The notes under the pieces were generated by a model. That model saw nothing but the letters and a program-made list of their open reading frames with translations. It searched no databases and had not been told where the DNA came from. From contig NZ_BMKK01000014.1 of NCBI RefSeq assembly GCF_014644295.1, forward strand, positions 1 to 64,000: a DNA stretch of 64,000 bases, written 5' to 3'. Each line of letters begins with the position of its first letter. Within the stretch, counting starts at the first letter, position 1. This document shows positions 26,320-35,171 of this stretch, one piece after another. Source of the stretch: Emticicia aquatilis (GTDB taxonomy: Bacteria; Bacteroidota; Bacteroidia; Cytophagales; Spirosomataceae). Position numbers and translations under genes: made by a program.

Positions 26320-27696
26320 TCATTTTTGATTTATGCTGAAGTTATCTCTTAACTCATAAATTATCATTCCGAGAACCAATAGATATTCGAGAGCAACTAA
26401 ATAAAGGTTTTCTTGATAGAGATTGGTCTGATAAGTGGCATAGCTAAAAAAAGCAGTGTATGACCAAAGTATTGTGTAGCGAAAGTTAGTAAAAATGGCA
26501 ATCACCAAAAGATTGGTTACATACCATGGATGAACGGTGGTTGCCATAGCAAAATAAAGCGTCAGAATAGCCAACGCTCCTACAAATAGGTTTTTGCTTC
26601 TCCACGAAATGAGCAGCACTCCCGAAAAAGTCAAAAATGCCATGATTTTTCCCGCCGTTCCGATGATGTTGTAGCCAAAAATCTTGAAGCCAACGGCTCG
26701 AACCAAATAATAGAAGCTTGCATTAAACTCAAACTTCTGAAAGTAAAGATTTACACTCGAAAAGAGTTTTTCGATAAGCATTCGGTCGAGAAATGGCAGA
26801 AAAAACAATGCGGTAAATAACCCAACCATTGAAGCGTAAATGCCTCCTTTTTTCCAGCCGATTTGCTTGATAATCAAAGGAATAAAAATCAGTGGCAGCA
26901 TCTTCACACAGACCGCACAGGCAAACAAAAAGCTACTGAACACTAACGATTTTCGATTCTTTACCCCCACATAAAAAGCCAAAATTAAAAAGCACATTAC
27001 TACTCCTTCAAAGTGCAAATTACCTGTTAGTTCGATGATGATTAGAGGGTTGAAAGCATATAAACGAAAGCTTGAAAAAATACTTCTTTGATTTAAGTTA
27101 ATATTACTTTCTAAACTCCCCTCTCCTGCGAGGAGAGGGGTTGGGGATGAGATAATTTTAAGAAACATCCCCACCTCAGCCAAAAGAATAAATATTCTCA
27201 AAGCAACAATATTTCCAAATAAGCTCCCTTGCGATAAAGCGGCCGAAACGGCAAAAATGAGCTGGTTGAGCGGCGGATAAACTGTATAATAATTAGGAGA
27301 ATTGAGCTTTTCAAAAATCGTTTTGTCTCCAATAATTCTTTGAAAATCAAATGTTTGAACAAAATCAGTAGGTAAAATCGTGTAAGGATTTATGCCATTA
27401 AATAGCAAACGGCCATCCCACACGAAGCGGTAAAAATCATCGGATAAAGCAGGAACTGCAAACAACAAAAGCAAACGAAAAAAAACGCCCAAGAAGATTA
27501 CTTCACGAGCGTTTTTAAATGTTTTTATCAAGAAAAAATATACAACAAAAAGTGCTGAATATAGGCTAATTAGTTGCCCAAACGATTGGCGTGGCGTGAA
27601 ATATCCCAGCCAAATTAAAAGGCATGAAAAGGCAAATATTAAAATTAGTTTTTTGAAACTATCCCGTAGGGATTTAATATTGGTAGAATAATTCAT
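26320..27696 (-). CDS. GT-C glycosyltransferase (mannosyltransferase-like), with repeat-coded insert
   Basis: A 458-residue inner-membrane protein with about ten hydrophobic helices. The acidic pair in PALSDDFYRFVWDGRLLFNG followed by INPY and YYTVYPPLNQLIF is typical of polyprenol-phosphate-dependent GT-C enzymes (GT87/PIG-M-like). The final acceptor is unknown; lipid or surface glycan mannosylation is a reasonable guess. Residues about 182-194 (SSPTPLLAGEGSL) are encoded by a palindromic repeat (27116-27151) that keeps the frame and lies in a loop between helices. It is separated from ftsI by a strong hairpin. Confidence 0.75.
   Translation of the reverse strand: MNYSTNIKSLRDSFKKLILIFAFSCLLIWLGYFTPRQSFGQLISLYSALFVVYFFLIKTFKNAREVIFLGVFFRLLLLFAVPALSDDFYRFVWDGRLLFNGINPYTILPTDFVQTFDFQRIIGDKTIFEKLNSPNYYTVYPPLNQLIFAVSAALSQGSLFGNIVALRIFILLAEVGMFLKIISSPTPLLAGEGSLESNINLNQRSIFSSFRLYAFNPLIIIELTGNLHFEGVVMCFLILAFYVGVKNRKSLVFSSFLFACAVCVKMLPLIFIPLIIKQIGWKKGGIYASMVGLFTALFFLPFLDRMLIEKLFSSVNLYFQKFEFNASFYYLVRAVGFKIFGYNIIGTAGKIMAFLTFSGVLLISWRSKNLFVGALAILTLYFAMATTVHPWYVTNLLVIAIFTNFRYTILWSYTAFFSYATYQTNLYQENLYLVALEYLLVLGMIIYELRDNFSINQK
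27116..27151. repeat. G/C-rich palindromic repeat inside the GT-C coding sequence
   Basis: The core ccctctcc-tgcga-ggagaggg is followed by ttggggatgag. It is of the same general design as the 'cccctttagggg' elements between genes. Its length of 36 bp keeps the reading frame. Confidence 0.8.
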
Positions 27697-27709
27697 TACC
27701 TTATTTTTA

Positions 27710-27750
27710 GGGAAGTCTTCGCAAGGGGACGCCCAGTCCGAAGACTTCCC
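27710..27750. terminator. Hairpin terminator after ftsI
   Basis: Arms gggaagtcttcg and cgaagacttccc (12 bp, perfect) flank a 17-nt loop. On the minus strand it is followed by taaaaataa. It lies between the end of ftsI and the GT-C start and may be another repeat family. Confidence 0.6.
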
Positions 27751-27766
27751 TGTTTTCGCAGAAATT

Positions 27767-29869
27767 TTATTTCAAAACCAAAGCTACTACTTTTGGCTGT
27801 ACAATCGCAAATTCGGCTACTTTTCCAAGTCCCGAATAACGGACTCTGAACCCTTTATTTTCAAGAATGTGCATGGCATCTCGCAGGGTCATTCCACCTA
27901 CGTTTGGTAAATCCTTCGTGTCTTCAACTCGTTTCCATGATACAGCATTACCATTTCTCGAAGCTTTAACCCAGCCAGCTGTACTTGGTGTATTTTGCAA
28001 GCCCAGTTCTTCGCCAACTGTACGAAAATCTTCCGCATAACCAGCTTGTTCTTGCGTTTCGATTTTCTGAATATTCGAAGGCTTGTTTTTGGCAGGGTGC
28101 AATGCTACATCATACGCAAAAATCTTATCTGCAATGGTTCTGAAAACAGGAGCAGCCACATCACGTGCGTAAAGGTTCACCCCTTGTGGTTCATCAATGA
28201 TTACTGCACAACTGTATTTTGGATTATCGGCAGGAAAAAACCCTATAAATGCTGTATAATATTGATTTTTCACGTAGCCATTTTCACGCTTGCGTGAAGT
28301 ACCCGTTTTTCCTGCTACTTTACAAAAACCCGTGTTGATATTCTGAGCCGTACCGTTTGCCACTACCCCTTTCATCATTTCTTGAGCCAGCTTGGCTGTG
28401 CGTTCTGAGCAGATTGGTGTTGGGTCTTGGTTCGCTTCAAATTTTTCGATGATGCGGTCGGCTTCACGTACTTCTTTCACAATTAAAGGCTGAACCCAAT
28501 GTCCATTATTGGCAATGGCATTATAAAAAGTAAGCATTTGTAATGGCGTAAGGCGAGTTTCGTAGCCAATTGACATCCACGGAATTGTTGTGTTACTGAA
28601 AGTCGAACTTTTACGATTTTTTATAATTGGTTCTGTTTCTCCTTTTAACTGAAAACCAACAGGTTGGTCGAGTTTGAAACGAGTGAGGTACGAAACAAAA
28701 TTATCGGCATTATTAAAACCGAAATGGTTCTTGACCAAATTATAGATACCAATATTACACGAATGCTCAAAAACTTGTCTAACCGTCTGATTACCATGTT
28801 CTTCCGAGCAAGTCATTTCGGTTTTATTGTGCATGATGCTACCACCACAGAAACCCGCATTGTCATCTAAATCAATCTTGGCTTTTTCGAGCAAAGCCAC
28901 CATTGTTGCCAACTTGAAAGTCGAGCCAGGGTCAGTTCCACCACGAACAGCATAGTTAAAATCTTCTAAGTAAAACTTTTTTGTAGAATCGGCTCCACCC
29001 CTACGAGAAAGATTAGTAATTGCCTTGATTTCGCCCGTAGCAATTTCCATCACGATAGCCGAACCATACTTGGCATTGGTATTGATAACTTGATTGCGTA
29101 AAGCACTTTCAACAATATCTTGAAAGTTGACGTCGATAGTCGTAACCACATCTAAACCCGCCTCAGGACGAACCTCTGGAGAGTCATTCACGGGCTTCCA
29201 AACACCACCAGCCAAGCGTTGAAAAAATCCAACACCGTCTCGTCCAGCCAAATAATTATTGAAACTAAACTCAATACCGAAATCTCCCTTGGTTTGGGTA
29301 TCACGGTCAAGTTTACCAATCGAACGCAAAGCCATATCATCAAACGGCATAACCCTACGCTCCAACTGCTCAAATTTACCACCGCCTTTCATTGCTCCTT
29401 CTCTAAAAAACGGAAATCTCTTAATCTTCTGGCGTTCTTGATAATCAACCAAACGATTACCCAGAGCCACAAAGATTAGTTTCTTCTCTCTGCGAGCACT
29501 CGTGATGAGTTCTTTATATTCTTCTGCCGAACGGTCTTGGAAAAAACTCGACATCAGGTTACTAAGAGAGTCTATTTTTGCCTTGAAATAAGCGGGTTTT
29601 GCACGAGTTACATCAATACCCACACGATAGCGAGGCACCGAAGTAGCCAGCAAACTACGACCATCAGCAGCAAATATATTGCCTCGCTGAGCCCTGATTT
29701 TCATTGGTTTGCGTTGTACTTTCTCAACTTTAGCCATCCATTTTTTCTTCTGAAAAACCTGAATCACAAATATTTGAGCAGCAACCAGTGAGCCAATCAA
29801 GAATACTATTCCAAAAGTGACCTTGGCTCGCCACTGGATTTCATCACGTATAGAGCGTTTTGGTGCCAT
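27767..29869 (-). CDS. ftsI: Penicillin-binding protein, FtsI-type transpeptidase
   Basis: The division-specific transpeptidase that cross-links septal peptidoglycan. From ATG 29869 the protein has 700 residues; the frame to 29956 is repeat-coded. It has one N-terminal membrane anchor (about 15-35), a PBP dimerisation domain (about 50-230) and the transpeptidase domain with all three active-site motifs: STFK (Ser316), SCN (Ser370) and KTG (Lys521). A PASTA domain (about 650-700, GGMTLRDAMHILENKGFRVR) closes the protein. It is preceded by ftsL and rsmH. The expected next gene murE is not downstream; a glycosyltransferase is. Confidence 0.95.
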   Translation of the reverse strand: MAPKRSIRDEIQWRAKVTFGIVFLIGSLVAAQIFVIQVFQKKKWMAKVEKVQRKPMKIRAQRGNIFAADGRSLLATSVPRYRVGIDVTRAKPAYFKAKIDSLSNLMSSFFQDRSAEEYKELITSARREKKLIFVALGNRLVDYQERQKIKRFPFFREGAMKGGGKFEQLERRVMPFDDMALRSIGKLDRDTQTKGDFGIEFSFNNYLAGRDGVGFFQRLAGGVWKPVNDSPEVRPEAGLDVVTTIDVNFQDIVESALRNQVINTNAKYGSAIVMEIATGEIKAITNLSRRGGADSTKKFYLEDFNYAVRGGTDPGSTFKLATMVALLEKAKIDLDDNAGFCGGSIMHNKTEMTCSEEHGNQTVRQVFEHSCNIGIYNLVKNHFGFNNADNFVSYLTRFKLDQPVGFQLKGETEPIIKNRKSSTFSNTTIPWMSIGYETRLTPLQMLTFYNAIANNGHWVQPLIVKEVREADRIIEKFEANQDPTPICSERTAKLAQEMMKGVVANGTAQNINTGFCKVAGKTGTSRKRENGYVKNQYYTAFIGFFPADNPKYSCAVIIDEPQGVNLYARDVAAPVFRTIADKIFAYDVALHPAKNKPSNIQKIETQEQAGYAEDFRTVGEELGLQNTPSTAGWVKASRNGNAVSWKRVEDTKDLPNVGGMTLRDAMHILENKGFRVRYSGLGKVAEFAIVQPKVVALVLK

Positions 29870-29876
29870 GAGCTTT

Positions 29877-29958
29877 TGATTTACGATTGACGAATGACGA
29901 ATAATTTGAATAAAAAACACATCATCAAATGACGTTTTTAAATCATAACTCGTCAATC
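29877..29958. repeat. 'ttacgattgacgaatgacg' inverted repeat between ftsL and ftsI
   Basis: Left arm gatttacgattgacga and right arm tcgtcaatc/aaatcataac form an imperfect 82-bp palindrome that fills the gap and opens a false N-terminal extension on ftsI. Confidence 0.6.
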
Positions 29959-29964
29959 TTTTAA

Positions 29965-30351
29965 TTATTTTACAACAATTTTTGTAGGAGGAGTAATGTT
30001 TTCTTCCAGCCCATCGTCAGTCAGCTTTTTGGCTATTTCAGATTGCTTGCTGGCAAACATATACTTTGATTTTTGCGAGATATAGGCCGCACGTTTTTCT
30101 TCCATATCGTTGCGAGCTCTATCAATTTTTTTGATAAAACTTTCGTAGCTATGCTGCACATAAATGTAGAAAATACCCAAAATTCCCAGCCAGATAATTC
30201 GTCGGAGGGTTTCGGTAGGAAGTTCGTCACCAAGTTCTAAGCGATTGGTTAGCCAAGTATTGAGGCGGTCAAAGATACCAGTTTTGCGTGGCCGTTTTGG
30301 TGCGGCCTCAGCAACAGGTTCAGGACGGTCCCGAAAAGTATTCGTTGCCAT
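29965..30351 (-). CDS. ftsL: FtsL-like cell-division protein
   Basis: A 128-residue bitopic protein: basic cytosolic tail (about 1-50), one membrane segment (about 51-68, IIWLGILGIFYIYVQHSY) and a periplasmic coiled coil (IKKIDRARNDMEEKRAAYIS). Sequence similarity to model FtsL is not visible, but the topology and the place between rsmH and ftsI are those of FtsL, which joins FtsB and FtsQ to activate septal synthesis. The call therefore rests largely on synteny. Confidence 0.8.
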   Translation of the reverse strand: MATNTFRDRPEPVAEAAPKRPRKTGIFDRLNTWLTNRLELGDELPTETLRRIIWLGILGIFYIYVQHSYESFIKKIDRARNDMEEKRAAYISQKSKYMFASKQSEIAKKLTDDGLEENITPPTKIVVK

Positions 30352-30461
30352 TCCAGTAATGAGTTATAGGTTTATTATTAAAGCACGTTGATTGAGCTTT
30401 TGCTCAATAGCAAGACAAATTTATAAATTAGGTGGAAATAAAACCGATATTTTATCGAAAT

Positions 30462-31376
30462 TTATTTTACGGGCATTGGTTCGGCAATTCTGAGCTTGGC
30501 ACTTCTGGCACGTGGATTTCGCTCAACTTCTTCAGGTGTGGCTTCTACGGCTTTTCTCGTAACCGATTCGAGTGGTTTTTTATCATTCCCGAAAATATCT
30601 TTTTCTACTTCTCCGCTAAACTTTCCGCTACGAATAAAGTTTTTTACCAAACGGTCTTCGAGTGAATGATACGACATCACCACCAAACGGCCTTCGGGAG
30701 CAAGCACTTCGGGCGTTTGCTTCAAGAAATCTTCCAAAACTGCCATTTCTTCATTCACAACGATACGCAAGGCCTGAAAAACTTGAGCAAAATATTTATT
30801 TTCTTTGCCACGAGGAGCGAGTTTCTGCAAAATTCCTTTCAAATCATTAATTGTTTCGATTTTTCGGTTGAGGCGAGCCGTATAAATAGTTTGGGCGGCG
30901 GTTTTGGCATTTTTTATTTCGCCATACATTCCCAAAATCTTGTGTAATTCATCAATCGAATATTCATTGACAATATTTTTGGCCGAAAATGGTGCATTTT
31001 GATTCATTCGCATATCCAGTTCGGCATCATAGCGAGTCGAAAAGCCACGCTCGGGCGTGTCTATTTGGTGCGACGAAATACCTAAATCGGCCAAAATTCC
31101 ATCTACTTTCTTTACACCGTACAAACGTAAATACTGCTTGATATTACGAAAATTGGCTTCGATAAAAATCAAGTTTTTGTTGTCTATCAGTTTGGCTTGT
31201 TCTTTGGCATCGGCATCTTGGTCGAAGGCATAAAGTTTACCCGTTGTAAGTTGCTCCAAAATCGCTCTCGAATGCCCGCCACCACCGAAAGTGACATCTA
31301 CATAAATGCCGTCGGGTTTGATATTCAGACCTTCGAGACATTCTTTGAGCATTACGGGCGTGTGATAAACTGACAT
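30462..31376 (-). CDS. rsmH: 16S rRNA (cytosine(1402)-N(4))-methyltransferase
   Basis: RsmH methylates N4 of C1402 in the ribosomal P site. The 304-residue protein has the SAM-binding VDVTFGGGGHSRAIL (about 26-40), DGILADLGISSHQID, the family signature GFSTRYDAELDMRM and MSYHSLEDRLVKNF near the C-terminus. It heads the ftsL-ftsI group. The usual first gene of the cluster, mraZ, is absent: upstream lies a divergent thioredoxin-fold lipoprotein gene only 104 bp from the rsmH start. Confidence 0.96.
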   Translation of the reverse strand: MSVYHTPVMLKECLEGLNIKPDGIYVDVTFGGGGHSRAILEQLTTGKLYAFDQDADAKEQAKLIDNKNLIFIEANFRNIKQYLRLYGVKKVDGILADLGISSHQIDTPERGFSTRYDAELDMRMNQNAPFSAKNIVNEYSIDELHKILGMYGEIKNAKTAAQTIYTARLNRKIETINDLKGILQKLAPRGKENKYFAQVFQALRIVVNEEMAVLEDFLKQTPEVLAPEGRLVVMSYHSLEDRLVKNFIRSGKFSGEVEKDIFGNDKKPLESVTRKAVEATPEEVERNPRARSAKLRIAEPMPVK

Positions 31377-31480
31377 AAACTTTTTATATATTTACAATGT
31401 TGAAATGCAAAAGTACTAAAAAAATCAACGCTGGCAGGATTCTTCATGCAGCCAACGTTTATCGAACCAAAGAAAACCTT

Positions 31481-32713
31481 ATGAAAACATTAACCAAATT
31501 ACCCTTCATCGTATCCTTAATTTTTATATTGAATGCCTGCAAAACCTCTTCCGAGCCTAAAATTGGTACTTGGCGAGCGGTGATTCCGACAAAGGGCGGT
31601 GAATTACCTTTTAATTTTGAGATTCAGAAAGAGGGCGATGCTTACGCCGTGACGATTCTAAACGGTGAAGAAAAACTAAAAATGGATAAATCATTCATCA
31701 AAAATGACTCGCTGCATATTCCAATCGAATTGTTCGATGCTGAAATTGTAGCAAAAGTCGAAGGCGAAAAAATGACTGGTTACTGGAAAAAAATGCGTTC
31801 TGATTTTAGTTTTTTACAAGGAGATTTTACGGCAGAATTTGGTAAAACCTATCGTTTTACTGACAAAACCGATAAACCAGAAACACTTTTAGCTCCAAAA
31901 TACAGTGTACTTTTCCGCTCAGAAGATAAAAAGGACTCAACGGTTTCGGTTGGTCTGTTTTCAACAAAAGGAAATGAAGTAAGCGGAACGTTCTTAACCA
32001 CAACTGGCGATTATCGCTATCTTTCGGGCAATATTATCGGCGATTCATTGAAACTTTCGTGCTTTGATGGAACACACCTCTTTTTATTCAAAGCAAAAAT
32101 TGATGGTGGAAAACTTACAGGTGGAAGTTTTTGGTCGAGTCTGAATAGCTTTGAATCATGGGAGGGTGTAAAAGATGATAACGCCAAACTACCTGATGAA
32201 AAAACATTAACTTACTTGAAAGATGGCTATAAAACTATTGAGTTTGCATTCTCAAACGAGCAAGGCAAGAAAGTTTCGTTGACTGATGAGCGTTATAAAG
32301 AAAAAGTTGTGGTAGTTCAAATTATGGGTTCGTGGTGTCCGAATTGTATGGATGAAAGCAAGTTTTTAGCTCCGTGGTATGCAAAAAACAAGCAAAAAGG
32401 TGTTGAAATCATAGGTTTAGCCTACGAAAAAAGCACTGACCCCGCTTTTGCTTACCCAAAAATCAAACGCTTAAAAGAACGATTTGGCATTGATTATGAG
32501 GTGCTTTTAGCTGGAACAAACGATAAAGCTGAAGCCTCAAAAACACTACCAATGCTCAACCATGTTTTGGGCTTTCCGACTACGATTTTCATTGATAAAA
32601 AAGGACAAGTGCGTGAAATTCACACAGGATTTTCTGGTCCGGGAACAGGCCAATATTATGATGATTTCGTAAGTGATTTCAACCGCTTGGTCGATAAATT
32701 GGCTGCCGAATAA
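31481..32713 (+). CDS. TlpA-like thioredoxin-fold lipoprotein
   Basis: From ATG 31481 the protein has 410 residues and a lipoprotein signal (MKTLTKLPFIVSLIFILNAC, Cys20). The frame to 31397 lacks sense as protein. The middle (about 30-250) is beta-rich and possibly a DUF4369-like or lipocalin-like domain. The C-terminal TlpA/AhpC domain has WCPNC (Cys286, Cys289), an active dithiol for periplasmic disulfide exchange. It is divergent from rsmH. A role in protecting or reducing cytochrome or envelope cysteines is inference. Confidence 0.85.
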   Translation: MKTLTKLPFIVSLIFILNACKTSSEPKIGTWRAVIPTKGGELPFNFEIQKEGDAYAVTILNGEEKLKMDKSFIKNDSLHIPIELFDAEIVAKVEGEKMTGYWKKMRSDFSFLQGDFTAEFGKTYRFTDKTDKPETLLAPKYSVLFRSEDKKDSTVSVGLFSTKGNEVSGTFLTTTGDYRYLSGNIIGDSLKLSCFDGTHLFLFKAKIDGGKLTGGSFWSSLNSFESWEGVKDDNAKLPDEKTLTYLKDGYKTIEFAFSNEQGKKVSLTDERYKEKVVVVQIMGSWCPNCMDESKFLAPWYAKNKQKGVEIIGLAYEKSTDPAFAYPKIKRLKERFGIDYEVLLAGTNDKAEASKTLPMLNHVLGFPTTIFIDKKGQVREIHTGFSGPGTGQYYDDFVSDFNRLVDKLAAE

Positions 32714-32759
32714 AACAATTTTATTTTTAAGGCAGTTATAAAGGTAAACAAATCTTTTT

Positions 32760-32783
32760 CTCCCCTTTAGGGGTTTGGGGCTT
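32760..32783. repeat. 'cccctttagggg' repeat abutting the idi start codon
   Basis: The core cccctttagggg and the tail tttggggctt end exactly at the idi ATG (32784), so the repeat supplies the whole ribosome-binding region. Confidence 0.75.
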
Positions 32784-33317
32784 ATGACTAAAATCATTGT
32801 AGTAAACGAACACGACGAAGAAATCGGAACTGGCGAAAAACTTTGGGTACACCAACAAGGCTTACTTCACCGTGCTTTCTCGATTTTGGTATTCAACGAA
32901 AATAATGAGTTGCTGATTCATCAACGAACTTCGCACAAATACCACTCAGGTGATTTGTGGACGAATACATGCTGCGGGCACCCCAACGCCAACGAAGAAA
33001 TCAGTGCGGCAGCACACCGTCGTTTGGGTGAAGAAATGGGTTTTCACACGCCTTTGGAGTTTCTCTATAAATTTCAGTACCGTGCTGAGTTTGAAAATGG
33101 CTTGGTCGAACACGAAATTGATAATGTATTTGTTGGAACATACAATGATTCGTTCGTTGTAAACCCCGAGGAAGTAGCTGATTATAAATGGATTACGGTC
33201 GATGAATTGCTCGATGATGTATCGAAAAACCCACAGAATTATACATTTTGGTTCAAAGAAATATTAAAGAGCGACGAATTCATGGCATTCGTCGCTTCTA
33301 ATTTAGTATTGGTTTAA
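32784..33317 (+). CDS. idi: Isopentenyl-diphosphate delta-isomerase, type 1
   Basis: Idi interconverts isopentenyl and dimethylallyl diphosphate for isoprenoid synthesis. The 177-residue enzyme has the Nudix-like fold with catalytic cysteine in NTCCGHPNANEE and glutamates in RRLGEEMGF, and conserved LLHRAFSILVFN and WFKEIL. I choose ATG 32784; the apparent TTG start three codons earlier is inside a repeat. Type 1 Idi uses a divalent metal and no flavin. Confidence 0.94.
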   Translation: MTKIIVVNEHDEEIGTGEKLWVHQQGLLHRAFSILVFNENNELLIHQRTSHKYHSGDLWTNTCCGHPNANEEISAAAHRRLGEEMGFHTPLEFLYKFQYRAEFENGLVEHEIDNVFVGTYNDSFVVNPEEVADYKWITVDELLDDVSKNPQNYTFWFKEILKSDEFMAFVASNLVLV

Positions 33318-33416
33318 GTCCTATTTCTTTTACCGTACAATCAAAAGATTTTCTTTCGCAGAAGTCTCTTCAAATATTTATTGTATTTTTGTGCTTTATC
33401 CATAGCCTTTGTCTGC

Positions 33417-34115
33417 ATGAAGAAGCACTTTTTTGTTTATACTTTACTGCTAATCAGCACTATTTCGTTCGCTCAGAAGAAATCTAAGAAAGATTATTTA
33501 GTTACCCTCAATACCAAATATGGCACAATGCACTTGGTATTGTTTGATGATGCTCCGCTTCATAAAGCTAATTTTGTCAAATTAGTCGAGCAAAAATTCT
33601 ACGATAGTTTACTTTTCCACCGCATCATTGATGGGTTTATGATTCAAGGCGGCGACCCAGAGTCTAAAACAACCAAACCCAATCAACGCCTCGGCGGTGG
33701 TGGCGGAAATATGGAGCGTATTCCGTTTGAATTCAAGCCTAATCATATTCACCGAAAAGGAGCTTTAGCGGCCGCTCGTGATAATAATCCTGAGAAAAAA
33801 TCGAGTGCTTGCCAGTTTTATATTGTACAAGGCAAAAAACGCACTGACGAAGAAGTAACCGCTGCCGCTCAACGTAATGGCATGAACTACACAACTCAGC
33901 AACGTGCCGATTACATGATTTTGGGAGGTGCACCTCACTTAGATAACGGCTATACTGTTTTCGGTGAAGCAATTGACAATCTTGATTTGATTGATATCAT
34001 TGCCAAGCAACCAAAAGACACTGCCGACCGTCCGAAAGAAGACATAAAGATGAGTATGACGGTGAAGAAAATGCGTAAAAAGAAGATTACTAAGAAATTC
34101 GGATATAAATATTAA
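33417..34115 (+). CDS. Exported cyclophilin-type peptidyl-prolyl isomerase
   Basis: From ATG 33417 the 232-residue protein has a signal peptide (MKKHFFVYTLLLISTISFAQ) and one cyclophilin domain. FHRIIDGFMIQGGDP is the family signature with the catalytic arginine, and SACQFYIVQGKK and YTVFGEAIDNLDLID complete the site. An insertion (NHIHRKGALAAARDNNPEKK) is usual in bacterial forms. It should assist folding of periplasmic or outer-membrane proteins. It ends in a basic tail. Confidence 0.92.
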   Translation: MKKHFFVYTLLLISTISFAQKKSKKDYLVTLNTKYGTMHLVLFDDAPLHKANFVKLVEQKFYDSLLFHRIIDGFMIQGGDPESKTTKPNQRLGGGGGNMERIPFEFKPNHIHRKGALAAARDNNPEKKSSACQFYIVQGKKRTDEEVTAAAQRNGMNYTTQQRADYMILGGAPHLDNGYTVFGEAIDNLDLIDIIAKQPKDTADRPKEDIKMSMTVKKMRKKKITKKFGYKY

Positions 34116-34145
34116 CCTTCGACTTCGCTCAGGTGGCGAGGTAGT
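34116..34145. repeat. 'ccttcgacttcgctcagg' intergenic word
   Basis: The sequence ccttcgacttcgctcaggtg followed by gcgagg lies between the cyclophilin and RmlD-like genes. It resembles the porU-start repeat at 47273-47313 (cctcgactttgctcgggg). Confidence 0.55.
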
Positions 34146-34157
34146 TTTAAGATATAA

Positions 34158-35060
34158 ATGAAAAAGATTTTAATTACAGGCTCAAACGGCTTACTTGGTC
34201 AAAAATTGGTTGAATTACTGCTAAATACCAAAGATATTCATATAATCGCTACTGCTCGTGGCGAAAATCGTCTGCCATTTTCTGAAGGTTATGAATATCA
34301 ATATATGGATATTACAAGCCGAGAACAAGTTCAAGAAGTTGTGGCAAATGTAAAGCCAAATGTGATTATTCACACGGCTGCCATGACTAATGTTGACCAA
34401 TGTGAGAGCGAAAAAGATGCCTGTTGGGCTCAGAATGTAAGCTCGGTAGAGTATTTAATTGAGGCTTGCTCAAAAATTGACTGTTTCTTACTCCATGTTT
34501 CTACCGATTTTATTTTCGATGGAAAATCTGGTCCTTACAAAGAAGATGCCGAAGCAAATCCGATAAGTTTTTATGGTTGGAGTAAATATGCCGCCGAAAA
34601 ACTCGTAGTTAATAGTAATATTCGTTGGGGAATTGCCCGCACTGTTTTGGTATATGGTATTGCTCACGATATGAGCCGCACAAATATTATTTTGTGGGTA
34701 AAAAAATCATTGGAAGATGGCAAAAACATTAAAGTTGTAACCGACCAATGGCGTACACCTACTTTAGCCGAAGATTTAGCTAAAGGTTGTGCCTTGATTG
34801 CCGAACAGGAAGCCGAAGGCATTTTCAATATTTCGGGTAAGGATTTATTGACTCCTTACGAAATGGCAATCATGACTGCTGATTATTTCAAACTCGATAA
34901 ATCGCTGATTTCACAAGCTGATTCTACAACATTTACTCAACCAGCCAAACGCCCACCAAGAACGGGTTTCGACCTTTCAAAGTCTCGTGAGGTACTTGGC
35001 TATGAGCCGGTTAGTTTTAACGAAGGAATTGAGGTATTGGCTGGACAGATTAGTAAATAA
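34158..35060 (+). CDS. RmlD-like NAD(P)-dependent sugar-nucleotide reductase (SDR)
   Basis: The 300-residue protein shows the Rossmann motif TGSNGLLGQKL (7-17), HTAAMTNVDQCESEKDACW, and the catalytic YGWSKYAAE (Tyr/Lys) after STDFIFDGKSGPY. This is the pattern of dTDP-4-dehydrorhamnose reductase (RmlD). No rmlABC genes are near, so I leave the substrate open. A DNA repeat with palindromes follows 4 bp after the stop codon. Confidence 0.85.
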   Translation: MKKILITGSNGLLGQKLVELLLNTKDIHIIATARGENRLPFSEGYEYQYMDITSREQVQEVVANVKPNVIIHTAAMTNVDQCESEKDACWAQNVSSVEYLIEACSKIDCFLLHVSTDFIFDGKSGPYKEDAEANPISFYGWSKYAAEKLVVNSNIRWGIARTVLVYGIAHDMSRTNIILWVKKSLEDGKNIKVVTDQWRTPTLAEDLAKGCALIAEQEAEGIFNISGKDLLTPYEMAIMTADYFKLDKSLISQADSTTFTQPAKRPPRTGFDLSKSREVLGYEPVSFNEGIEVLAGQISK

Positions 35061-35063
35061 CCC

Positions 35064-35152
35064 TGTGGGGCGAACATCCTGTTCGCCTTGAAATAGGATA
35101 AACTTGATTTTCTAGCCGAACAGGATGCGGACGTCGCACAGTGCACCTCACA
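35064..35152. repeat. REP/BIME-like palindromic element, left of the small membrane gene
   Basis: The hairpin ggcgaac-atcct-gttcgcc is followed by an AT-rich insert and by gccgaacaggatgcggac and gtcgcac. Inverted words catcctgttcgcc and gaacaggatg give a larger stem. The element at 35459-35525 shares gcgaacaggatgcggacg exactly. Confidence 0.8.
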
Positions 35153-35171
35153 ACAGCAACCCCTATTTATT

